Assembly (NCBI GenBank): GCA_015655165.1
Contig: JAATFN010000139.1
Location: 1 to 9,850, forward strand
Direction of reading: 5' to 3'
DNA from: Betaproteobacteria bacterium
GTDB lineage: Bacteria; Pseudomonadota; Gammaproteobacteria; Burkholderiales; Burkholderiaceae_D
Length of the DNA: 9,850 nucleotides
A model generated the notes under the pieces. It searched no databases, was not told the DNA's origin, and saw only the letters and a program-made list of their open reading frames with translations. Of this stretch, positions 1-7,172 are shown in pieces (position 1 is the stretch's first letter; the number at the start of each line of letters is the position of its first letter). A program made the translations under genes and the position numbers.

Positions 1-1
1 A

Positions 2-37
2 GGTGCAAATCTCATGAAGAAAATGACACTGTTTTAA
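2..37 (+). CDS. C-terminal tail of probable sugar ABC transporter ATP-binding protein (partial)
   Basis: Only the last eleven codons are present, ending in TAA at 35-37 and reading GANLMKKMTLF. This resembles the C-terminal helix of RbsA/MglA-type sugar ATPases, which often end in an E-A-I/L-M-R-A-A-T-like pattern, and it lies directly before a RbsC-type permease, as expected in such operons. Frame 1 is also open into the window and stops at 40-42 (overlapping an ATG at 42), so the frame choice is a judgement. The call rests mainly on gene order. Confidence 0.4.
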   Translation, partial: GANLMKKMTLF

Positions 38-79
38 CGTAATGGTCTTGTTTTTATTGGCAGGAATTTTTTCTGGTTA

Positions 80-1000
80 TTGGGACCGTTATTGCTTTTA
101 AGCTTGGCGATGTTCGAACCTAAAATGATTTCGCAACGCAATTTGCTGAATATCCTGAGACAAAGCAGTTATATGGTTATTTTTGCAACGGCACAAATGC
201 TGGTTATTCTGATTCGTGGTTTTGATTTGTCTTTGGGATCGTGTGTATCGATGGTCAGCGTGGTATGTGCCATATCCATGACAGCATTTCCAGGCGTGGA
301 AGCTATTTCTGCTCCAATGTTAACGATGATCGGGATTATTGCTGGTTTGTCTGCCGGAGCTGTGCTGGGTGCTTTTAATGGGTTTTGTACTGCCAAATTG
401 GCGGTGAATCCTTTTATTGTCACATTGGGAACGATGAGCGTTGCGTTTGGTATTGCATCCATCGTATCAGATGGGCGTCCGGTTTTTGGCTTACCGGATC
501 CTTTTTATAACCTATTGTATGAAGCCGAGTTGTTTGGCATAGGTATACCGGTCTGGATTACGGGGGTTATATGTGCCGGGGTGCATTTTCTGCTGACAAG
601 AACCGTTTATGGCAGATATCTCTATCTGATCGGTAGTAATGCACAAGCTGCTGCTGTTTCGGGTATTCCCGTGCAACGTATCGTCTGGATCACATATGTC
701 ATTGCTTCTGTCATTGTTGCAATTGGCGCGTTAATGCTCACAGGTCGTACCGGTTCAGGGGAACCCAATATGGGAAGCAATTTGCTGCTACCAAGTATTG
801 CTGCGGCTGTTGTCGGTGGACTGAGCTTACAAGGTGGTATTGGCGGTGTTGGTAATGCTGTCATGGGCGCTTTTTTCATTGCAGTACTCTCCAACGGCAT
901 GAATATGGTGCAAGTCAATGGTTATCTACAAGAAATCATTCTTGGTATCGTCATTCTCCTGGCGTTATTAACCGATCGGTTTCGTGTCACAACACGTTAA
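80..1000 (+). CDS. Sugar-type ABC transporter inner-membrane permease (RbsC/BPD_transp_2 family), start uncertain
   Basis: This is an integral membrane permease of the ribose/galactose/xylose ABC importer class. It would form the channel with a cytoplasmic ATPase, probably the gene ending at 37. The family signature near residue 47 reads RGFDLSLGS, matching the usual G-I-D-L-S-V-G-S. Before it is NLLNILRQSS, the typical lead-in to the second membrane segment. The C-terminal half carries the Gly/Ala-rich GGLSLQGGIGGVGNAVMGA stretch and a last hydrophobic segment ending in LLTDRFR. Most of the 306 residues are hydrophobic, in about eight membrane segments. The only in-frame conventional start after the upstream stop is TTG at 80, which would cut the first membrane segment short and lacks a well-spaced ribosome site. 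ATG at 42 sits where a coupled start is expected but lies in another frame, so a lost base between 42 and about 65 is suspected. Substrate unknown; family call firm. Confidence 0.88.
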   Translation: MGPLLLLSLAMFEPKMISQRNLLNILRQSSYMVIFATAQMLVILIRGFDLSLGSCVSMVSVVCAISMTAFPGVEAISAPMLTMIGIIAGLSAGAVLGAFNGFCTAKLAVNPFIVTLGTMSVAFGIASIVSDGRPVFGLPDPFYNLLYEAELFGIGIPVWITGVICAGVHFLLTRTVYGRYLYLIGSNAQAAAVSGIPVQRIVWITYVIASVIVAIGALMLTGRTGSGEPNMGSNLLLPSIAAAVVGGLSLQGGIGGVGNAVMGAFFIAVLSNGMNMVQVNGYLQEIILGIVILLALLTDRFRVTTR

Positions 1001-1121
1001 TTATCTGATTGGATGATGATTAAAGAAACGGATGTCTATGCAAGGCAAGGATTTGGTACAGAACGGTCAATTCTGTTCAGCTACCGCAGCAGTAAAAAGC
1101 ATTGTGTGATGCCACATTAAA

Positions 1122-1155
1122 ACAGCCAGAGAAAATGGATATTTTCTCTGGCTGT
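1122..1155 (-). terminator. Rho-independent-type terminator hairpin, possibly bidirectional
   Basis: Arms 1122-1136 and 1141-1155 are perfect 15-bp reverse complements around a GGAT loop. On the minus strand the hairpin begins 22 bases after the dehydrogenase stop and is followed by a short T-rich run. It also lies in the convergent gap after the permease, so it may stop transcription from both sides, although the plus-strand side lacks a T tract. Confidence 0.8.
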
Positions 1156-1176
1156 CAATCACTGGCAATTGGCGTA

Positions 1177-3615
1177 TTACTTTTTCAGATTGTCAGGTAA
1201 TGCAAAAGCAATAATATAATCACCTTTGTCCGGTAAATAGCTGGCGCCACCGGCAGATATGACAACATATTGTTTACCTGTTTCAGGAGAAACATAGATC
1301 AATGGGGCAGCGACAGCACCCACTGGCAAACGGCCACGCCACAGTTCCTTACCTGTTGCAGAATCCATTGCACGCAAGTAGTAGTCTTGTGTGCCGGCAT
1401 AAAAGACCAGGCCAGAAGCTGTCGATGTCGGACCACCCAAAGTCGGCATGCCCAGTGGAATATGCATGTGTGTCTTGATTCCTAGAGGACCACTGTCTTC
1501 AACAGAACCCATTGGCACTTGCCAGACCAGTTTTTTGCTGTTTAAGTCAATGGCACTCAACGTACCGAATGGCGGGTTATTACATGGTACGCCAAGTGGC
1601 GACAACATCATGTCGACGGTGATACCACCATAAGGACCGGCACTTTGGGGACGCATTGTACCAACACCAGATGGAACTTCGTCCTTAGATTGACGATAGC
1701 GTGCAGCTTTATCTCTGGTAATTAATGCCATCTTGATCGGCATTTCAATGTTATTGACAAACATCATGCCTGTTGATTCATCAATAGAAATACCGCCCCA
1801 GTTCATGCCGCCTAAAACCCCAGGCCATAATATATATGGTTGTTCTGTTGGTGGTGTGAAGTCTCCTGCATAATTCGCTTTTTTGAAGTCAATCCGGCAC
1901 CAGAGCTGGTCAAATGTACTAACACCCCACATACGTTTTTCTGACAAAGGTTGGGCTCCGATGATTGGCATGTCAACGGAATAAGGTTGTGTTTTTGACA
2001 TATGCTCACCTTGTGCTGCAGGTGAGGTTGGTACTGGTTTTTCTACAACAGAAGAAATGGGTTCTCCAGTGCGACGATCCAAAATGAAAATCTGACCACG
2101 CTTCGTAGTTTGTACCAGTGCAGGTACTTTTTCCCCTTTTTCATTCTTCAAATGGAAGAGGGTAGGCTGAGAAGGAACATCGTAATCCCAGACATCATGA
2201 TGCGTCGTTTGGAAAATCCATTTTGTTTTTCCGGTAGAGGCATCAATGGCGACAATAGAAGAACCAAATTTTTCCTTAAGCGCACTTCTGTCACCAGCCC
2301 AGTAGTCTGGTGGACCATTGCCTGTTGGCAGATAGATCAAGTTCAGTTCTTTATCGAAACTTGGTGTTGCCCAGACATTTGGTGTACTTAATGTATATGT
2401 CTTACCTTCTTCAGGCGCTTTTGTATTGTCTGGATTACCGACATCCCATGCCCAAGTTAAGGAGCCATCACGGACATCAAATGCCCTGACAACACCTGAA
2501 GGTTCATGCTCTTCCACATCCCATACCCAACCACCAATGATCGCGGTGTGTCCCATGGTGACTGGGGTAGAAGTAGGGTGGTAGAAATTGCTGTTGTCTG
2601 TTGGACCCATACCTGCTTTCAGGTCAACAAAACCATCCTTGCCAAAGTTTTTGCATACTTCACCTGTATGCGCATCCAAGGTGAACAATCTTGCATCGGC
2701 AGTCGCTACGACAATGCGTTGCTGGCAGTGTTGTTTGTCGTCGGAAGTCTTCTTGGGAACAGATACATCTTTTGTTTCGTCATAGTAGCCAACACCCCGG
2801 CATGAGACGTGTTGTGCTGTTTTGACATTCGGATCATATTTCCAGATAGGCTTGCCTGTATCACCATTTAATGCCGTAATAATGTTAAGTGGTGTACAAG
2901 AATAGAGGACATTCCCGATCTGTATGGGTGTATTTTGATCCACCCCGGCATCAGAACCTGTTGTCCTTCTCCCTGTACGATAGGTCCATGCAACTTCTAA
3001 TTGTCCAACGTTGTCGGGTGTGATTTGCGTAAACGGCGCAAAACGTGTACCACCCGAATTACGGCCATAGAATTCCCAATTTGCATTGTTGTCTTCAGTA
3101 ACGGATGCCAACTGTGGATCTTTTTCTAGCGCAACTGGATTGGAAATAATGCCATGTGGCTTAAAGGCTGAACCCAAGGTGGCTAATAATGCCAATAAAA
3201 CGACAAAGCCAGCGATATTGCTAACCTTGTATGATCGGTTTTCCTGACTGTCTTGCAATGTCGGGACCAGCCATAAACTCAGCATAAAAATAATGGCTGG
3301 CACGACAAGACGAGGTACTAATTGCCAGAAATCGATCTGTACTTCGTACAAGGCCCAGATACAGGTCAAGACGAATGTCGCTAGCGATAGCCACAATCCG
3401 ATTTTTTTTCTCAAGCCAAATAAAATGGCAATTACTATATAGGCTAAACCGGCGATGATGTAATAGCTTGAACCGCCTAATTTGATTAGTTCGATGCCGC
3501 CCACGACCATGTAAATGGCTGTTACTGCGACTAGCAGTATAAAAATAATTCTAAACAGGTTAAAAAAACCTGTTTTTTTATTTCCAGGGGGGCTTGAATC
3601 AACTGAAGTGACCAT
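1177..3615 (-). CDS. Membrane-bound PQQ-dependent dehydrogenase, glucose/quinate/shikimate family
   Basis: This quinoprotein oxidises a sugar or polyol in the periplasm and passes electrons to ubiquinone. From this start it has 812 residues, close to E. coli Gcd (796). Residues about 17-155 hold five hydrophobic segments (membrane anchor); the rest is the PQQ beta-propeller, beginning near WEFYGRNSGGTRFAP. Compared with E. coli Gcd as I recall it, His262 matches the His in QHVSCRG (269), Asp466 matches Asp477 in HHDVWDYD, Lys493 matches Lys505 in TTKRGQIF, and Asp730 matches Asp744 in TQDYYLRA. His775 is replaced by Ala791 in ISAGGASY. The TTKRGQ motif and the lost His point to the quinate/shikimate or broad-polyol branch rather than a true glucose enzyme. 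A longer reading from ATG at 3690 adds 25 residues; I prefer 3615 because AGAGGA precedes it and the extension is unlike the family. It is monocistronic, with a terminator downstream. Confidence 0.92.
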   Translation of the reverse strand: MVTSVDSSPPGNKKTGFFNLFRIIFILLVAVTAIYMVVGGIELIKLGGSSYYIIAGLAYIVIAILFGLRKKIGLWLSLATFVLTCIWALYEVQIDFWQLVPRLVVPAIIFMLSLWLVPTLQDSQENRSYKVSNIAGFVVLLALLATLGSAFKPHGIISNPVALEKDPQLASVTEDNNANWEFYGRNSGGTRFAPFTQITPDNVGQLEVAWTYRTGRRTTGSDAGVDQNTPIQIGNVLYSCTPLNIITALNGDTGKPIWKYDPNVKTAQHVSCRGVGYYDETKDVSVPKKTSDDKQHCQQRIVVATADARLFTLDAHTGEVCKNFGKDGFVDLKAGMGPTDNSNFYHPTSTPVTMGHTAIIGGWVWDVEEHEPSGVVRAFDVRDGSLTWAWDVGNPDNTKAPEEGKTYTLSTPNVWATPSFDKELNLIYLPTGNGPPDYWAGDRSALKEKFGSSIVAIDASTGKTKWIFQTTHHDVWDYDVPSQPTLFHLKNEKGEKVPALVQTTKRGQIFILDRRTGEPISSVVEKPVPTSPAAQGEHMSKTQPYSVDMPIIGAQPLSEKRMWGVSTFDQLWCRIDFKKANYAGDFTPPTEQPYILWPGVLGGMNWGGISIDESTGMMFVNNIEMPIKMALITRDKAARYRQSKDEVPSGVGTMRPQSAGPYGGITVDMMLSPLGVPCNNPPFGTLSAIDLNSKKLVWQVPMGSVEDSGPLGIKTHMHIPLGMPTLGGPTSTASGLVFYAGTQDYYLRAMDSATGKELWRGRLPVGAVAAPLIYVSPETGKQYVVISAGGASYLPDKGDYIIAFALPDNLKK

Positions 3616-3619
3616 TGTT

Positions 3620-3625
3620 TCCTCT
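3620..3625 (-). promoter_or_regulatory. Ribosome binding site deciding the dehydrogenase start
   Basis: The minus strand reads AGAGGA, then four bases, then ATG at 3615. The upstream alternative ATG at 3690 has only GAGG, four bases before it. The six-base match and the short cytoplasmic tail that results favour 3615. Confidence 0.55.
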
Positions 3626-3792
3626 AACATAAAATTTCTTGAATGACTGTCATCAATACGCTTTATGGGCGATTTACCATTCAGGAACATTTTGCCTCAT
3701 AGGCATTAGCTCCCAAAGGGCGACAAATCAACTACTTTTACAACTAGAGGAAATCTATCACGTCGGCTTATTGCGCTCATTCCTATTAAAAG

Positions 3793-3835
3793 TAACAATT
3801 TGTTATTTTTAAGCACTGATGCACTACTGTAGTGC
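3793..3835. promoter_or_regulatory. Two adjacent palindromes upstream of the dehydrogenase gene
   Basis: The 192 bases between the kfrA-like stop and the dehydrogenase reading frame hold two perfect odd palindromes. One is TAACAA-T-TTGTTA (3793-3805) and the other GCACTAC-T-GTAGTGC (3821-3835). They may be operator sites for the dehydrogenase promoter. The second could also form a small hairpin after the kfrA-like gene, but no T-run follows it directly. I see no convincing -35/-10 pair. Function is inferred only from symmetry and position. Confidence 0.35.
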
Positions 3836-3882
3836 GAGTAATATGGGTTCACAATGAGTCTGCATTGAAACAGCTGATGTTA

Positions 3883-4905
3883 CTAAGATGGACTAGTTAA
3901 TAGCAGTTGTTGTTCAAGGCGTACTTTATCGATTCTCACAGATTGAAGTTCTTGATTTTGCGCGGTGATCTGTTGTTTCAGGGATTCTATTACAGACAAG
4001 AGTTGCGGTTGCCCGTTACGTAATATTGCCAATTCCTTTTGGGTTTCCAGTAGCGTATCAGCAGTGAGCTCATGCCGATTGCTTAATTCAACAGCTAGGG
4101 CTGTCTGCGTGTTCAAGTGTTGCGCGAGTTTCGTATGCGTATCTTGTAATTGCTCATACTTGGTATGTATGGATCGCAATTGCTCAACGGTCGATTGTAG
4201 CGATGTAATTTGCTGTATTTGCGAGGAAATTGTGCTATCTCGTGCTGTTACTTGTTGACGTGCTTGCGTCAAGTCTGCTGTTAACAGGTTGTTTGCATGT
4301 TCGTAATGGCGTCGTTCTTCACCCCGGCTCGTTGCTGTCGCCTCCTGATAGTGCTCGAACTGGACACGTGTTTGTTGTAATTGCTGCTGGAGTCCTTTGA
4401 CTTCTTCTTGTCGATCGTTCAGCCGTAACTGCATGCCATTTATATCGGCCTGTAATCTGGCCATGTCTATTTTTGCATTATTGTGCGCACTATCAAGGCT
4501 TGCATACGCAGCTTCCTGTTTTGCAAGCACTGCTTGTAACGCTTCAATGTCAACTTTACGCGCGTCGGATATGCCTTGTACATGCTGCAATTGGGCTTCC
4601 AGCTTGGCGCAGATAGCACTCATTTCTGCTTGCATAGCGACTATTTGCTCGTTTGCATCTTGCTGTGCTTGGTCATATAGGTGCCTGACTGCTGCGACCA
4701 ATTCTGCCGGCAAGCCGCTTTGGGCTTCCGGTACAACACCTTCATGTTCTGCTTTCCAGCGCTTTAATAATGGGGCAATCGTACTTTTACTGCCAGTGTT
4801 GCCCAGTGCTTCGCGCACTTTATCCACTGTCGGGTTTTCACCTTGTTCCGCAAGTCTGTTTGCCGTTGCGACCACTTGGGAGTAGAGGATTCCTGCGCGT
4901 GCCAT
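3883..4905 (-). CDS. KfrA-like DNA-binding coiled-coil protein
   Basis: The first ~110 of 340 residues match the KfrA N-terminal DNA-binding domain: a start of MARAGILYSQVVATANRL, then GENPTVDKVREALG and STIAPLLKRWK, which form the helix-turn-helix region. From about residue 75 to the end the protein is Gln/Glu/Ala/Leu-rich with heptad-like spacing (for example MQAEM, LQQQLQQTR, LEQQLLL), indicating a long coiled coil. KfrA of IncP plasmids binds its own promoter and contributes to stable inheritance; the family is common on plasmids and genomic islands. Here the gene is divergent from a tyrosine recombinase and has a perfect palindrome 22 bases before its ATG, so autoregulation and control of the recombinase are likely. 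AAGGA sits six bases before the ATG and supports this start. A structural, recombination-accessory role is also possible. No membrane segment or catalytic motif is visible. Confidence 0.85.
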   Translation of the reverse strand: MARAGILYSQVVATANRLAEQGENPTVDKVREALGNTGSKSTIAPLLKRWKAEHEGVVPEAQSGLPAELVAAVRHLYDQAQQDANEQIVAMQAEMSAICAKLEAQLQHVQGISDARKVDIEALQAVLAKQEAAYASLDSAHNNAKIDMARLQADINGMQLRLNDRQEEVKGLQQQLQQTRVQFEHYQEATATSRGEERRHYEHANNLLTADLTQARQQVTARDSTISSQIQQITSLQSTVEQLRSIHTKYEQLQDTHTKLAQHLNTQTALAVELSNRHELTADTLLETQKELAILRNGQPQLLSVIESLKQQITAQNQELQSVRIDKVRLEQQLLLTSPS

Positions 4906-4927
4906 GCTAATTCCTTGACAAAATAAT

Positions 4928-4948
4928 ATATTACGTATTACGTAATAT
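4928..4948. promoter_or_regulatory. Perfect 10+1+10 palindrome, candidate operator of the KfrA-like protein
   Basis: Arm ATATTACGTA (4928-4937) and arm TACGTAATAT (4939-4948) are exact reverse complements around one T. Inside it, TATTACG is also repeated in tandem with a 7-base period (4929-4942). It lies 22 bases before the kfrA-like ATG, where a bound protein would block that gene's promoter. By analogy with KfrA of plasmid RK2, which represses its own promoter through an inverted-repeat operator, this is probably an autoregulatory site. It may also affect the recombinase promoter about 50 bases away. Confidence 0.65.
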
Positions 4949-4996
4949 TACCTTAAATAATTGTTTAATTTTAATATTTATATGAAAATATAACCA

Positions 4997-5026
4997 TTGA
5001 TAATGTTTGTTATCGTGTGTTATAAC
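4997..5026 (+). promoter_or_regulatory. Sigma70-like promoter for the tyrosine recombinase
   Basis: TTGATA (4997-5002) and TATAAC (5021-5026) are separated by 18 bases, a good match to a sigma70 promoter, and point toward the recombinase. Its predicted transcript would have an untranslated leader of roughly 120 bases before ATG 5154. The rest of the 248-base divergent region is AT-rich and holds the palindrome at 4928-4948 and no other clear element. Confidence 0.5.
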
Positions 5027-5143
5027 CTCATCAAATCGATCATACATCTGTACTAACGTTACACCGTACGAATTTACCTTTTTACCAATGCCAAACTCAT
5101 CTGCACGACCTAAAACACGCATAAAAGTCATGCCAGTAAATCC

Positions 5144-5149
5144 GGGAGA
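5144..5149 (+). promoter_or_regulatory. Ribosome binding site deciding the recombinase start
   Basis: GGGAGA ends four bases before ATG 5154. Upstream in-frame candidates (TTG 5007, ATG 5130) have no comparable site, and the residues they would add do not look like the family. Confidence 0.6.
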
Positions 5150-5153
5150 AGCG

Positions 5154-6071
5154 ATGACACCTGCGTTAATGACGCAGCACCGGGTGTTTCTGGCGGCAGC
5201 CACATCGGACAATACACGTCGCACTTATCAATCTGCGATAAGGCATTTCACCGATTGGGGCGGGTTATTACCATGTGATGAAGCAATGATCATCCGATAC
5301 TTAATGGATTTTGCAGCCACATTGAATCCCCGTACATTGGCCTTACGGTTAACAGCACTGTCACAATGGCATATCCAACAAGGGTTCGCCGATTGCACTA
5401 CGACGGCAACCGTACGAAAAACCTTGGCCGGCATTATACGACTTCATGGAACTCCCAAGAAAAAAGCCAAAGCCTTGCCGGTTGAAGATCTGCAAGCCAT
5501 TGTGCGCTGTATTGCACAAAATCAGTCATTAAAAGCCATCCGTGACAATGCCTTGTTACAGCTGGGATTTTTTGGGGGATTTAGGCGTAGCGAGCTGGTT
5601 CGACTCACTGTTAACGATCTTGTCTGGGCGTCTCAAGGCTTGACCATTACATTAGTCAGATCCAAAACCGATCAACAAGGACAGGGGATTACCAAAGCCA
5701 TCCCGTATGGGAAAGGCTTGTGTTGTCCGGTAACAGCGTTACGGCGGTGGCTCGCTGCTGCCGACATTACAGACGGCGCTGTATTTAGAGCGATTAACCA
5801 ATGGGAGCAAGTCAGCAGCAAGGCATTACATGCTTCCAGCGTGAATACGGTCCTGTCATATTGGGCACAGCAAGCCAAGCTATTGTATGTGCCAGCGTTA
5901 TCCAGCCACAGTTTACGTCGGGGAATGGCCACCAGCGCCTACCGGGCCGGTGCTGACATCAGACAAATCAAAAAGCAGGGTGGTTGGCGCCATGATGGCA
6001 CCGTGCAAGGATATATCGAGGAAGCCGGGTTGTTTGAAGAAAATGCGGCAGGCGTTTTATTAAAAGAATAA
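5154..6071 (+). CDS. Tyrosine recombinase / site-specific integrase
   Basis: This is a complete 305-residue phage-integrase-family recombinase that would cut and rejoin DNA through a 3'-phosphotyrosine. The N-terminal core-binding (SAM-like) domain spans about residues 10-95 (TSDNTRRTYQSAIRHFTDWGG). The catalytic domain follows, with every key residue visible: Arg144 in GGFRRSEL, Lys171 in VRSKTD, His252 and Arg255 in HSLRRG, Trp278 in QGGWRHD, and the nucleophile Tyr287 in TVQGYIEE. Length and layout fit the small XerC-like plasmid/island integrases rather than larger phage enzymes with an arm-binding domain. It diverges from the KfrA-like gene and converges on the LysR gene. No excisionase or flanking att repeat was found. 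An intact catalytic set suggests it is active; whether it acts on its own locus, on a dimer-resolution site or on cassettes is unknown. Confidence 0.93.
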   Translation: MTPALMTQHRVFLAAATSDNTRRTYQSAIRHFTDWGGLLPCDEAMIIRYLMDFAATLNPRTLALRLTALSQWHIQQGFADCTTTATVRKTLAGIIRLHGTPKKKAKALPVEDLQAIVRCIAQNQSLKAIRDNALLQLGFFGGFRRSELVRLTVNDLVWASQGLTITLVRSKTDQQGQGITKAIPYGKGLCCPVTALRRWLAAADITDGAVFRAINQWEQVSSKALHASSVNTVLSYWAQQAKLLYVPALSSHSLRRGMATSAYRAGADIRQIKKQGGWRHDGTVQGYIEEAGLFEENAAGVLLKE

Positions 6072-6072
6072 G

Positions 6073-6114
6073 CATTGCCTCCCGCAAATCATGTGACTGA
6101 CAAGTCATGCAATG
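6073..6114. other. Nested inverted repeats in the convergent gap after the recombinase
   Basis: In the 119-base gap between the recombinase and LysR stops, TGACT-GACA-AGTCA (6094-6107) is enclosed by CATTGC (6073-6078) and GCAATG (6109-6114). No T-run follows on either strand, so a standard terminator is not supported. A recombinase core site or a weak Rho-independent structure are both possible. Beyond it only a short AGGATCCT palindrome (6121-6128) stands out. Confidence 0.25.
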
Positions 6115-6190
6115 ATCAGGAGGATCCTTGTGTCCAAAGAATGCCTAACGTAAAAACATGACTGCGAATTTTCCTCATACAAATCATCAT

Positions 6191-7135
6191 CTATTTGAAT
6201 TGCCTGTTTGCAGCGCGTAAGGCATTTAAGACACTCTCCAAGGCAATGCCAGGGCTTTCCTCTTTCCAGACCATACCGATTTCTGCAACATTTCTCACTT
6301 CGGGCAGTAGCAGGGGCAATTGTGATAACAAATGCATCGATTGGTAGTAATTAGCAAAATTAGTCGATAAAACACCAAGACAATCCGTATTGTTGAAGAT
6401 AGTCTGGTTGGCAGTAAACGATGCCGACTCGAGCCAGATACTGGGCAAGGCTATTTTTTTTCTAGTGAAGGTTGCTTCGATTGCTATGCGTAATGCTGTT
6501 CCCGGTGGCGGCATGATCCATGGATAATTTGCCGCATCTTGCCAGCTTACTGCCTGTTTTTCCATTAAAGGATGTTGGGCGCCACAGACAATCGAATAGG
6601 TTTCACTAAAAAGTGCTTCTTGCGGGTAATCGGAAGCCAATACACGCTCATCAAGCCAACAAATAATAATATCCAGTTCGTTACGGTCAAATCTTGACCA
6701 GAGGCCGACTGCAACATCTTCGACAAGCCCGATGCGAATAGGGGATTGTGCATTGCGTAATTGCGATATGGCTTCAGGTACGATTGCTGTGGCAGCAGAC
6801 ATCATGGTGCCGATTCTTACATGGCCAAACCCGCCATCACGTATTGATGCGACTTCTTCGACAACACGCCTTGAGTCGCCCATGACTCTTTCTGCATGTC
6901 TTATGACAGGTGCGGCAAATGGTGTTGGTTGCAACCTGCGTCCTCGGATAAATAATGGTGCGCCGACTATCGACTCTATTTCCGCCAGCCATTGGGATGC
7001 TGCAGGCTGTGTCATATCGAGTGCATGCGCCGCGGCAGTCAGGCTGCCATGTTTTGCTATGGCCAGCAAAATTTCCAAATGACGAAAACGAATGCGCTTT
7101 ATCCAGGTTAAGGCATCTGTGGAATGTGTATTCAT
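6191..7135 (-). CDS. LysR-family transcriptional regulator
   Basis: A 314-residue LTTR of normal length. The winged helix-turn-helix covers about residues 16-75: FRHLEILLAIAKHGSLTAAA, then the recognition region MTQPAASQWLAEIE and the wing LFIRGRRLQPTP. The effector-binding domain (about 103-310) begins with HVRIGT and contains the periplasmic-binding-protein-like fold typical of the family, including LDIIICWLDE and IVCGAQHPL. It is divergent from the solute-binding protein gene at 7296, the classic position for a LysR regulator controlling its neighbour and itself, and a symmetrical T-N11-A site lies between them. The inducer is probably linked to the transported compound, but nothing in the sequence identifies it. 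The ATG at 7135 has no strong ribosome site, yet no better in-frame start exists. Confidence 0.93.
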   Translation of the reverse strand: MNTHSTDALTWIKRIRFRHLEILLAIAKHGSLTAAAHALDMTQPAASQWLAEIESIVGAPLFIRGRRLQPTPFAAPVIRHAERVMGDSRRVVEEVASIRDGGFGHVRIGTMMSAATAIVPEAISQLRNAQSPIRIGLVEDVAVGLWSRFDRNELDIIICWLDERVLASDYPQEALFSETYSIVCGAQHPLMEKQAVSWQDAANYPWIMPPPGTALRIAIEATFTRKKIALPSIWLESASFTANQTIFNNTDCLGVLSTNFANYYQSMHLLSQLPLLLPEVRNVAEIGMVWKEESPGIALESVLNALRAANRQFK

Positions 7136-7172
7136 AGCTTTTGGTTATATCGACAAAACAAAAAAATGGTTT

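Noticed and set aside
1058..1076. Hairpin ACAGAA-N7-TTCTGT after the permease as its terminator
   Set aside because: A six-bp stem with no T-run; the 15-bp hairpin at 1122-1155 is a better candidate.
1270..2805. Several plus-strand open frames inside the PQQ dehydrogenase
   Set aside because: They are antisense to a gene with strong family-wide conservation; translations are Cys/Ser-rich and look like shadows.
3616..3690. N-terminal 25-residue extension of the PQQ dehydrogenase
   Set aside because: It is possible (GAGG lies before ATG 3690) but polar and unlike the family, and ATG 3615 has the stronger ribosome site.
5007..5153. Longer recombinase starting at TTG 5007 or ATG 5130
   Set aside because: The added residues are unlike integrase N-termini and lack a ribosome site; GGGAGA before ATG 5154 fits well. 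The candidate promoter's -10 also lies after 5007.
3691..6190. Direct-repeat att sites flanking the KfrA-like/recombinase pair
   Set aside because: Comparing 3691-3882 with 6072-6190 by eye gave only matches of about six bases, no better than chance.
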